NCBI GenBank assembly: GCA_014925825.1
Contig: JACGCK010000021.1
Location: 372,001 to 436,000 of the forward strand
DNA from: Pholiota molesta
Taxonomy: Eukaryota > Basidiomycota > Agaricomycetes > Agaricales > Strophariaceae
Length of the DNA stretch: 64,000 bases
Reading direction: 5' to 3'
The notes under the pieces are model-generated. The model was not told the origin of the DNA. It made no database searches and was given only the letters and a program-made list of their open reading frames with translations. The position numbers and the translations under genes are program-made. Shown here piece by piece: positions 45,001 through 55,538 of the stretch (the first letter of the stretch is position 1; each line of letters starts with the position of its first letter).

Positions 45001-46972
45001 ACAATGGCCCGAGCAATTGCAATACGTTGACGTTGGCCACCAGACAAGCGCATCCCATCATTCCCAACCAGTGTATCGTATCCTAAGGGTAGCATAGTGA
45101 TAAAATCATGGGCTTGCGCTTTCGTACTTGCCTGTTTTACAAGATCGAATTTCTCTTCAGCAGATGCTCCTTCGTATTTCGATCCTACAAGACCCAGCGC
45201 AATATTCTCTCTGATGCTGGCCGCAAAGAGGACCGGTTCTTGAGCGACGTAGCCTATATGAGAGCGCAATGATTTGATGTTGATTTTGTGCAGGTCTACC
45301 CCATCCAACAGAATCTCTCCAGCGTCAATATCGTAGAAGCGTTCAATCAAGGACAAGATGGTCGATTTCCCAGACCCAGAGAGCCCAACAAGTGCGGTAG
45401 TCTTGCATGTTGGAAATGTCAAGCTTAACTGGTCGATGACTTGCACATCTGGGCGTGACGGATATTTGAAAACCACGTCCTTGAACGTGATATCGCCGCG
45501 GATATTCCCGAGATGCTCGCCTGCTGAGCTATCCGAGTCGATGAGTGGTACACGGTCGATCACTTTGTACAAGCGATATGCCGCCTCTCGAGCATGCATC
45601 ACAGCTATTGTAGGCATAAAATTGTTAGGTTAGCGTCGAAAAAGCCAAAAATCTTGTACAAGGTAAGTAAAGTACCTTCGATATTCGGTCCAACAATCAG
45701 ACACGAAAAGGATCCAATCAGGATTGCCAATCCGACAGTGACAACCGTCCCCGCATCCCCTGTCAGGGAGAGTGAGTAACCAATATTCCAGAATATCTGA
45801 ATAGCATGATCCTGGATCGTACCATGGCCTTGAAGCAACAACGTCGTCCCAAAATAGAAAGACAGCGCATAGGACGAATAAACTATGAATGAAAACACGG
45901 CCATTCCGATACCAAGAACACGGGAAAACTTAATATCGAATCGGCGTGCTTGGTCGATGAAGTTTGCGAATACATTTTGCATCTTTCTTTCGGCTCCTAA
46001 TGCATGTATGGTTCGGATAGTTGACAACGTTTCTTGTGCAATACCACCAGCCTTCGACAGCGAGTCCACGGAATCCCTAGGCATTGACAGGTGAGGATTT
46101 CATTTCAATCAGGAGGGATATTGCTTACTTCGAATAACGTGCACCGAGTACAGCAATTCCTGTCCCAACCAGAATAATGCAAGGCAATATCGAACTAAGA
46201 GCCAGCGCCAGGCGCCAAGACTTCGTGTAAGCAATTGAGATACCCGTCACAAATGAGCTTGAATATGATGCGATAAAAGCAAACTTCTCAGATATTCCTT
46301 GCTGCACCAAATGCACATCGATCTCAAGACGTGTGGCAACCTCGCCAGCGGTGACACTATCATAAAAGGCGATGAATCACCGCTCGAAAGTATCTCTCCC
46401 GCAGTCGGTTAGAGATTGCTTCGCTCGTAAATGACCAAAGCGATATGCATAAAAATGCAGCAGTGAATGTGCCCAATCCTAAAGAGGTCATAATAAGTTA
46501 TTTCACAACATGAACACGAATTCATTGCGAATCAGATGACTGACCTAAATATAACAGCTTTAACGCGTCCAGTCTTGCATGATAAAGGAAGTTGGTGGCC
46601 ACCGCTTGAAGGTCGCTCTCTGTTGCATTGTTGTGCTCGGAGTGCGCTTGTCCTATGACCACGAAACTGGATATTAAATTACCAAACAGGATGCTCATAA
46701 ATGGCTATCGTTCCCGGAAACGTATCAGAAAATGACATTTTCTCTGAACAGAGTGGGTTCTTACAGTGGCGCCTCCACAAATAATTGCAGAAATGAGGCC
46801 CAAGAAATTCAGAAAAATCTCAAATTTGGAAGAGAATCTATCTCATCTCAACATTGAGTTTAGTGTCAATATGTAAAGACGGTATTCACCTGAACAAATC
46901 TAGTAAAGATACGGCCTCTGATGTCGAGTTCGTGTGTTCGGAGTCCTTGGCGTCGATGTGCATAGAGGACAT
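42005..46972 (-). CDS. Full-length ABCB-type (P-glycoprotein/a-factor-like) transporter, possibly broken
   Basis: Two membrane domains and two ATPase domains (TMD-NBD)2, about 1,200 residues in many exons. It starts [20 protein letters not shown] at 46972. NBD1 (44.7-45.5 kb) has Walker [10 protein letters not shown], the signature [14 protein letters not shown], Walker [14 protein letters not shown] and H-loop HRLST. NBD2 (42.2-43.3 kb) has [38 protein letters not shown] and HRLST, and ends AYAQLQQL. Such pumps export lipophilic peptides or drugs. Near 46365-46372 the conserved stretch AVIHR...[13 protein letters not shown] changes frame. Compared with the family consensus about eight bases are missing, which would truncate the protein. 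The intron after KILLLDE needs a GC donor to keep frame. Confidence 0.82.
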
Positions 46973-47709
46973 GTTGGATGAAGTGGACAAGGAAGGCTCG
47001 AGCTTCGGTCACAAATTTTTGAGCCAAATCAACTGCTTAGCTAGTATCCTGGCCAGGTTCAAGTATTTGGAGATGAGTTGACGAGGAAATGCAGGGGAGA
47101 TCAATAGCCATGCATCATGGACGATATTCTGGAACGTGCATCAGAACCCGAATGGTCTGTGTGCTGTGTGCGTCTAATGACAGCCTGCAGGTGTCCAACA
47201 GCGGTGATGATCATGATTTATTTCTGTGGGTAAAGAACTCAAGCTGACCTTCGTAAAAACGGAGAGAAGATAGGATCGGAGACACAACAACAGGCTTTTA
47301 AATAACCATGTCACACCACGGCCACTGGATGATGGTTTCGGGAAATAGTAATGGCCATTGTGATGTTTATGCAAGCCTTCCAACGCCCACAAGGCCTTGA
47401 CAAGGCCGCAACTTTTAATTTTAGCGCCTGTAACTTGGGAAAGATCGGTTAGATAGCGCTGATTAGATATTCCGGGCACGGCGGCACCCCTGACATCTCT
47501 ATATTTAGAATTTAATCAGACGTGGTAGAGAACCTTCTAACTCAGTTCCAACTTGTTCTTGATGCTCGAAGGTTGAGAATCATAGATTCTTTGGTCCATG
47601 GTAATATTTTATGTTGTCTTCATCGTTATTATTTATAACCCACTATCTGTAATAGATAGTAACACAACCGGTATACATATCCTATACGTTGTTCAATCTG
47701 ATATCAATT
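46973..47709. other. Intergenic between ABC transporter and P450
   Basis: Promoter side of the ABC gene and 3' flank of the P450. A minus-strand 101-codon frame at 47174-47479 has no recognised domain. Confidence 0.45.
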
Positions 47710-49829
47710 TCATGACTCAACCCCCTTGTGTCTGCGAAAGAGAACTCGCGAAGATGCATCTGGAAAGGACAAGATTCCCAACCAGCAATCCGATGGCCGC
47801 TCTTCTTGCTCGAGTTTCATATCATAGTCTAGAATGACCTGCGCTATAATTATCTTCAACATACTGGAGGCAATAAATCGTCCTGGGCTGATATCCCATA
47901 TCGTAAATGGCAGGAACACTTTAGAGCCGTGACGACGTACCAAACATGTGGTCCATAGCCGAAAGGAAAATATTTCAATGAAGGCGAGATCAGCAGCTCC
48001 TGTTGCCGCGCGTCGTGTGGTGTATGAAATCTTAATCCGTCAAAATGCTCTGCGTGGCTATAGATTTTCTCGTCCAGGTGCACGGGGAGGGGTGATGCTA
48101 GGAGTAATCGTCCTTTTGGAATATGTGATCCATCGGAAAGAGTTATTGGCTGGATGGTCTTGCGAATGATAGACGCTGTTGATTACAGGAGGTCATTCAA
48201 TATAATGAGACATGTCCTTTCCATCTGAACACATGAAATACCCACCTGCAGATACCGAGCTCAAACGTAGTGACTCCCGAAGAAAGCTGTCCAATTTCGC
48301 CATTCCATGTAGAGAATTCTTCGACCATTGATCCTCCTCAATGCATGATGTTATTTCATCTCGTAGAATTGGTATATATTCTGGGTGGGAGGCCAGATAG
48401 AATAACGTGAACGTGAGGATCTGTACGCAAAGTTTACACCTACGGTAAATTGGGAGGGATATATGACTTACAGTCGAAGTTGTATGAATGGCTGCAAAAC
48501 TGGCTGATAGAAGCTTCTTTGAAATTAATAGCGAGTCTAAAGCACCATCGTTTTTGGCACGGATGAGCTCATCTAGAAAATCCTCCTATTATTGCAGGCA
48601 GTGCATTACAATGAGTGAAAGCGATTTCATTATCAATGATTATGACCAGTATGCTACTCACATCCTCCTCGCGGGCTTGTCCCTTGGATTTCAATTCAAT
48701 TGATCGCTTCAGGACCAGGGAGCGTATATTTTTTTGGGTTAGACGAAGAACCTTTGGCAGGGGATTAAAGAGCCAGTTGACCGTTCTAGATGTAACAAAG
48801 TGCTCAAATGCACAACAGATAGACAGAAAGAACATCAGACTAACCTCCGACAGAAGGCTGGCGTGCCATTTAGCAGACAGCTTATTCGAATAATTCCCTG
48901 AGCCCAATCAGTAGAGAGTCGAATATACTCTTCATCATTTGCTGTAATATAGGGATCAGGAATAAATCGTCCAAGTTTGTAGTAGTAAAAGAAATGAAAC
49001 TAACCTTTGACCGTTCCTACAAATAGGCGAGCAGTAACTCTACTCGCACACCCCGTCATAAAATGAAGCGCTGGAAGAGGTATCCAATCTATAGGAAATC
49101 TGATGAGCAATGACACAACTATAAACTAATTGACGAGGGGCTTACGCTCGTTGGAATCTCCAAGAGACCGATTTATAAAATCGGATGCAACGTCTCTCAT
49201 TCCAGCAATTAATGGAGTTGATAAATTCCTTGTAAGCCGAGAGCGTATCAAGTTAACGACTTGCTGATCCTGATGCAGACCTGTGTATTTTACATGGAAT
49301 AGCTTTGGATATTCGTCTGTTAGAAGTGGAATAAATACTGGGCGGATTAGTTACATCATTGGAAGCTTCCATGAGGGATAACTGATTGTTTGACAATGAC
49401 GAGACTTCGACAACAAGTTTAGGATCGGTTACATATACGACCCATCGATCTGCATGAGGGAGCTGGAAAGGTCGACCAGGGAACTAAAATTGGTTGTCAG
49501 AATTGAAGCGCTCCGTAATTGATAATGTCGAAAATTGACTTTGCGATGACCTTCCCGTAGCATTCCTCTAGCGTCCCTCCAAAATCGAATGGTGTCCTTG
49601 AATGACATTATACCATCAGAGTAACGAACTGTTGGTATACCCGCCTATTTTTTTATTGTTATCATAACGAAATAGTGCTGAAGTGCTGAAGAGTGATCGG
49701 TCTTACGCAAAAATTACTTCCAACAAGGCGATGTCGGATAGCATAAACGAGCAAAGAGATGGCTACTGCAATCAGGAAGGTCGCAACCATCTGAGAGCCA
49801 TAGGCATGTAAGAAAGTGCTAGTACTCAT
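47710..49829 (-). CDS. Cytochrome P450 monooxygenase
   Basis: Heme-thiolate monooxygenase anchored in the ER, with electrons supplied by cytochrome P450 reductase. It starts MSTSTFLHAYGSQMVATFLI at 49829 and has one N-terminal membrane helix. Domain order seen: HADRWVVYVTDPKLVVEVSS (49.4 kb), VVNLIRSRLTRNLSTPLIAG (49.2 kb), CASRVTARLFVGTVK (49.0 kb), FNPLPKVLRLTQKNIRSLV (48.7 kb), the I-helix SASFAAIHTTS (48.5 kb), the ExxR of FLRESLRLS (48.27 kb), then FPFGYGPHVC|PGRFIA. The heme Cys codon is split by an intron (47.89-47.94 kb). The end is GVES at 47710. Around ten short introns. No broken frame found. The class resembles basidiomycete families with FAAIHTTS in place of AGxxT; the substrate is unknown. 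Confidence 0.88.
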
Positions 49830-51413
49830 GATGATGTGCGGTTTGTAGAATGCGACGAATGTCAGAACATAACAGTTATACGAATCCAGTTATCTTCAGT
49901 GATCAGTTGGTGGGTCGACAGGTGCTCCGTCCATCTGAACCAATTTAAATCATCACAAATGTTTCTACTGTCGATGATGGACAATTATGATATATTTATT
50001 TGAACTCGTTCTGGACTGGATCTCAGAAGTTGACTCAACGAATTTATTATCGATGTCGTGCTACATCAATGCTACATTATGATATGCATCACCGTTAAAC
50101 CTTATTTCCCATACTTATTTTGTGTTGTACTGGTACTGCTCCGCCCACAATGGCACACATATCAGAGGTACCATGTGCTAGCTTGATATTTCATTGGCGT
50201 TGAGGTGGGTATAGCAAAAATAACTAGGACTCGGATGTGATGTGATGTAGCGTCACTGGAGATTCAATATTTTAATACTCCCGAGTCGCTCCATAAATAG
50301 ACTGCCGTTACTCACGGCCGGCACGCGGCACGGGCTGTGGCCACATCACCTCTCTTTCCCGCACCATGTCATCAACGTCCTCCTCGAGCTCCGTTTCCCC
50401 AAATCAATTGTGCTGTTCAAGCGACCCGGCTACGAGGACGCCTCGTACACCGCGCCGTCCTTCCTGCTTCACGTCCCAGATGAATCGGACACTGCACCCC
50501 ATCTACCGCATACGCCCACGCAGCGGATTACCAGCGCGCCAACCCTCCTCGGCCTTCTGTATACTGAAGTTCTCGTCCAATTCACCTTGAATCTCGTGAA
50601 CTGGGTCGCTCTCGTTAATCTCAGACGTGCGCTGCACCAAGCCGACTCTTCGCTCGCCACGCGCACCGAACTGCACTTCGTGGCTTCAGGCAATGGCCTG
50701 CAGAAATTGCCTCGCTGAACTCTCCCGAACACCTCCACCTCGGTGATGAGCTAATCCTCTGTGCATGAAGGCAACCCCTGGCAACCCGCGCCGAACAGTC
50801 CTCAACATGCCGTCCAGGCGGCTTCATCAGCTCGCTCCTCGATGGCGGTATGTCCATGTTCAATTTTTACACGCCTTCTACGTACCGCTTTCAGTCGCTC
50901 TGCGATGCCGCCGAGCACCTGTAAGAGATCGTCACGCACTCTTTCTTTTCTGAATTCCCCGGGGACCTCTCACACATGCCCATCTATCGTACTCGGAGAG
51001 GAAGGGGAACGTCGGATGGGAAGGTGGACACAGTGCTGATCATGTCGGGTTACGGCAGCTGCGTGGCATACTGCCTCCCTCTTCTATCGGCCTCAGCGCT
51101 GGAGCTGATACCAGCATTTTTTCGGGAGTCAGCTTTTTAACATCGGCAATAACGTTGATGTTCCTAATGTCCGAATGACACTGAGCAGGCTTTGCTCGTG
51201 AGTGAGGCGAGGATGGGTAGATAAAATCTGCGCTGCAATTAAACGGCACATACTTTCTCTCTATTGAAGTAGAATTTAAACAGAGGAGTAGTCAATGTAT
51301 GGGCATTTCATATGAATGAATATTTCTTTCTGCTTTCCAATCGTCTGAACCATTTAAAATATGAGCACTTAAGTAGGGGTATATTTATCGATAGTCGTGA
51401 AAATGTATATAGA
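49830..51413. other. Intergenic with unplaced coding-like fragments
   Basis: Upstream of the P450 and downstream of the dehydrogenase. GC-rich 50.34-51.05 kb contains protein-like frames on the plus strand (VLFKRPGYEDASYTAPSFLL near 50.41 kb; MSMFNFYTPSTYRFQSLCDA near 50.86 kb, interrupted by a stop). They may be exons or debris of one unrecognised gene; the frame breaks suggest debris. Confidence 0.35.
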
Positions 51414-52981
51414 TCAACGACGCAGTTTGAAGCTGATTCCTCCGCTCGTTTTCTGATAGTCTTCTGCATGGGCATCGCCTTTGAGATGGTCGTGAACGAG
51501 CTGGCAAACTCCTTGCAGCGTGGTCCATGGTGCTTGATATCCGAGCCCTCCTTCTTCAGGAGCCAAACGTGCTCGAGAGTCGTCAATTTGGAGGTGAACA
51601 GAAGCCAAATCGAACAGACTTGGCTGGAGGTTTACTACGTCCCCAGTGATTGGAGGAAGGAATCGAGGAAAACGAGACTGCAAATTGTAGTATTGCTCCA
51701 CCAGAGTCGCAACAACAAGCAGAAGGCCTGCCGGCAATCGAGGAAACTTGACCTGATCATCGGTAAGAGTGTTCAGAGCAAGGTAGAGGTCCCCGTATGA
51801 TATCGGATTTCCAGGATCGGTAATAGAATAAGATTGTCCTCCAAGTTTGTGGAGGGGTGAAGTTGGTAAAGCGGCTTGTGATTCAAGAAGCCTTGCTTCG
51901 TAGAGAAGATGTCCATAGGATACATTTTCAATGTATACGAGAGATTGAATAATTGGATGGATCCATCTAGGAATTTATTCACGTCAGATAAGAGCTAATA
52001 GTGGGACCATATATCTGAAAGAAACGCACGAAGGATTTTGCTCACGAAGTAAATACGCTCCAGCGCAAAGATCACCGCCTGGTCCGTAAATGGGACTTCC
52101 TGGTCTTAAACAACCCGTTCTGAACCCCTTTTCCGGGCTGTGAGCATCAAGAACAAGCTTTTCGGCGAGATATTTCGTATAGGCGTAATTCGAAATAAAA
52201 TCTTTCTGACGCACAGGCACGGGACTTGCGTCGTCGATCACCTGGACAATAGTTTTGGGATGTTTCCGCCAGGGAGGGATCCAGAAGTTGGTACGTTGGA
52301 TTGGGATGCTCCCCGAGGACGTGTAGATGAATATTTCGACATCAGGGGTACTTTGGGCCGTGGCAAGTACGTTCTTGGTCCCTTCGACATTGACAAGTGA
52401 AGAACGCTGAACGAAAGATGCATGTCGCTCATAATAACGAAGAAGTGCGACTGTATGGAAAACAGTGATTCCTTTGATCGACGAGGCAATTGGCCATTCG
52501 GCATTGAATGCTGCGCGCAGTAATTCTGGGTCTCGAATATCCGCAGCTACAAAAGAAACCTCTTCGGCGTGAATGTCCTTGCGAGTGGGCCTTCGAATGT
52601 CGACAATGCGAATGTTCACTGGATTCTCTCCACGTGAAATAAGGTGTCGGATAATCCAACCACCTACCAGGCCTGTGCAGTTACATTTGTTTGAATTAAT
52701 TGAGAAGTCCAATTGAGAGAGGAAGCAAAATCAGCACCTGAGCCCCCAACGATAATATAACGTCGCCCAGTCGGCGGTGGAAGGTGAGGTCGCGTGTCCA
52801 AAGGCTTATCCTGGACCTCCAATGCAGTGGTTCGTATTTGTTCAACAGTCCAGCGGTGAGGGGAGAGTCTGAGAGCATCCTTAGGCACGATAGTGATTCC
52901 TCTATTGATATGCCACACCCAGAGTGTAAGAACGCCGAAGACGCCCGGGATGGCCAAAAGAGCTAGAAGTGAGGTGGGCAT
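51414..52981 (-). CDS. 3-beta-hydroxysteroid dehydrogenase-like extended SDR
   Basis: Exons 52738-52981, 52030-52672 and 51414-51966 give 479 residues. An N-terminal membrane anchor (SLLALLAIPGVFGVLTLWVW) precedes the Rossmann fold: VGGSG|LVGGW (GxxGxxG split by intron 1), the acidic strand end IRIVDIRRP, TVFHTVALLRYY, NVEGTKNVLATAQ, YTSSGS and the catalytic YAYTKYLAEK (YxxxK). Then come LRPGSPIYGPGG and YIENVSYGHLLYEARLL. The family (3Beta_HSD) includes sterol C-4 decarboxylases (Erg26) and many secondary-metabolism dehydrogenases. This divergent member probably oxidises a 3-hydroxy-sterol or terpenoid, by inference. It follows the P450 in the same orientation. Confidence 0.9.
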
Positions 52982-53758
52982 GATGGGGGTGGAAATTCGG
53001 CGTCAGCGGTTGCCCTTTGCTGAAATGGTAAATGCGGAAATAAGTTGTGGGCTTTCGGAATATGCGGACGGTTGGACACACCGCGATGAAATGACTTTCA
53101 TTCGTGTGCGACAGTCACATATGGCATGATGGAAGCGCGTTGTATTTATAAACCGATCTGACACGTCCAAATTCGCACTGCATTCTTCCGACCCATTACA
53201 ATGTTCTCCTAAGGCTAGGCCCTTATCAAAGTAGGGTTATATATAAAGTAAATGTGGGCAGAAGTTTGAATCACATAACAGTGAACATGTACATCAAACA
53301 TGATGGCGAAATGCAACCTTATGTTTCTACATGGAAGTTTAAAGGTATCTGAATCGATTAAATATAGCATATCAATGCCATATGGTTGAAAAGGAAGTAA
53401 GTACTTCGTCAGAATGCAAAGGAGATGGTATCAGCAGTAAACAGACTTATACATGTTATGAGATACATCCTCAGCCGAGGAAGATCCGCTCTGGTTCTCA
53501 CTGAGTTCTCACTAACATCATGCAATTGAATCCTATCATCGCAAATGAGACTTGGCAATTCAATGTGAACTTCTATCTGCGCCCTCAGTGATGCTTTTCT
53601 TTCAATGAACATAGCCTTCTCGTACCTCGTCTTACAGTGCCATTCCCAGTGAGTATCTGTTGATATGTTGTTTTGATCGCAATGGCTGTGATGTTCTAAT
53701 AATACTATGGTATAAAGTGTCCGTCGCTGCTACTACGCATCCGATCAATCTGACCCTA
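52982..53758. other. Divergent promoter region of the dehydrogenase and first DUF6533 gene
   Basis: AT-rich. A TATA-like tatggtataaag sits about 45 bases before the ATG at 53759. The second DUF6533 gene has a very similar tatggtataag string upstream (about 59028). No coding signal. Confidence 0.45.
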
Positions 53759-55538
53759 ATGACTACAGCGACCAGCCCGGAAGCGCTCGCTGCAGCCTTC
53801 TACTCGCTTGCCTCTATCAACCATAGAGTGAATGTCAATGCAGGTATGCCCACAACTTTTAGGGAGATCCTGAAAAATAAATATCTTTGAAATAGTTGCG
53901 AGTTTGACATGGATTACCTACGATATCATTACTTGTCTTGATGATGAAGTAAGTGGTTAGCGATATTCGTACTTCGTAGTTAACATATTTACGTCAGATT
54001 GAGCTTATTTGGAAGACGCGGTGGACCATTCCGAAGACGCTCTATATCACGCTCAGATACTATGCGCCTCTTTGGCTAATGTGAGTGTTGTGGGCCTTGA
54101 TTAAATGCTCTCGCCGCCGTTGACTTCTTACTGCTAGGTATCAAACAATAATACATTGTAAGTGCCAAACTTGCCTTTGATTTCTGGTTGTCATCTAATA
54201 GCTCTTTGAAATAGTGACTCCGGGGGATAAGCTGTCAAAACTTGTACGTCACGTCTAATTTATGCTCGCATTGGGAGTATACTTAATCATATACCAGAGG
54301 TAAGAACTGGCATACTCATATTTTCGCGTCTGATAACCTTTGAAAAGTTGTGAGACCTTTCCGCCGCTTCAGGCAATGTAAGCCGCCTCAGAAATATACC
54401 AGGAGGGAGTTCTAACGACAACAACAGCGGACCAGTTTTTCTCTGGATCCTTGTAGATACGATTATGATGCTCCGAATCCGAGCACTTTACCGGGAGCAG
54501 AGATCAAGTATGTTTGCCCGTTTCTTATAGGATGGATACTACTAAGAAATCCCTCTTAAAAGTCGTCTTCTCGATATTATTTTTCTTGTTTGGTAAGAGT
54601 TCACGCCCATCTCGAATATAATCACGCTGATGGGGTATTCTCTAAGCCACTGCTAGTGTAGGGAATACAATACACCCTCTTTGTTTTACACTTACGATTG
54701 ACTTCGCAACTATCAGGTCGCCATTCCCATCACGATTTATTGCTTTCGACTCTCGCGACCAATCCCCGCTCCGCCGCCCTTTGACCAAATCGCTGGATGT
54801 CTAGTCCTCCAAATTGATTGGAATAAAATGGACAATGCCAAAGCTGCTGTGTATGTAATGTGCTTATCTTTCTTGGATGATCCACTCGCTGATCTGCTGT
54901 GTACATGCTTCCTAGGATATCAATCATATTGCTCAATATACTCTACCTTCTGTTAACTCTGCACAAGTTCATTGAAAGTGTCCGACTATTGAAAACACCG
55001 AAACTGAGCTCGATTTATACCATTTTCGTTGGAGAGGGAGTGGCATATTTTATTGGTTGCGTTTGTAAATAAAAGATTCTCTCTATGCTAGTTCCTTTTG
55101 CTTATGAATTTTAATACCCAGCCATAAATGCGGTCGATATCGTGTTTTCTAGTGGAGGCCCGGGGCTCTTCCCCTTTGTGGACCTTGCTCAATTGTAGGT
55201 CTTATTTTACAATGTTCGTTTGCCTATGACTGACAGTGTAACAGCTGGCTGGCAGCATATTACAGCTACGCAGTACGTTCTTCAGTCGCAAACATATATA
55301 ACGTCTATTTATTTCCTTAATTTAGGGATGTCATCTCATTTTACACCTGCGCAGCGTCAATTCTTCGCTCAGCGCGTTATCAAGTTTTACGGACTGCGGG
55401 GATCTCGAAATGCGATTCAAACCAATTTCAGCAACCAGTCCGTCACGAACCACGACAAACTTGCATTCCACATCGCAAGACTTGGATGGTCCGATCTATG
55501 AACTGAGTTCGTATAACCCAGGTCCCAAAGCTGTTTGA
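53759..55538 (+). CDS. DUF6533 multi-pass membrane protein (tandem copy A)
   Basis: A mushroom-expanded membrane protein of unknown function with seven predicted helices. It starts MTTATSPEALAAAFYSLASI at 53759. Exon 2 (about 53895-53950) gives SLTWITYDIITCLDDE, and exon 3 gives IELIWKTRWTIPKTLYITLR plus YYAPLWLM, the signature of the domain. Later small exons carry the remaining helices (VRLLKTPKLSSIYTIFVGEG near 55.0 kb). The last exon starts GCHLILHLRSVNSSLSALSS and ends PIYELSSYNPGPKAV. Introns are many and short. It is a clear tandem paralog of the gene at 59.1 kb and shares exon layout and C-terminal ending. Confidence 0.85.

Noticed and set aside
47856..47943. Seemingly missing heme cysteine in the P450
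   Set aside because: The Cys codon is split by an intron (TG|C); splicing restores FGYGPHVCPGRF.
50366..51050. Possible gene with protein-like stretches on the plus strand
   Set aside because: Frames are broken by stops, no intron chain restores them and no family was recognised, so it is kept only as intergenic debris.
42005..52981. Complete secondary-metabolite gene cluster
   Set aside because: No core synthase (terpene cyclase, PKS, NRPS) is present in the window, so only co-location is reported.
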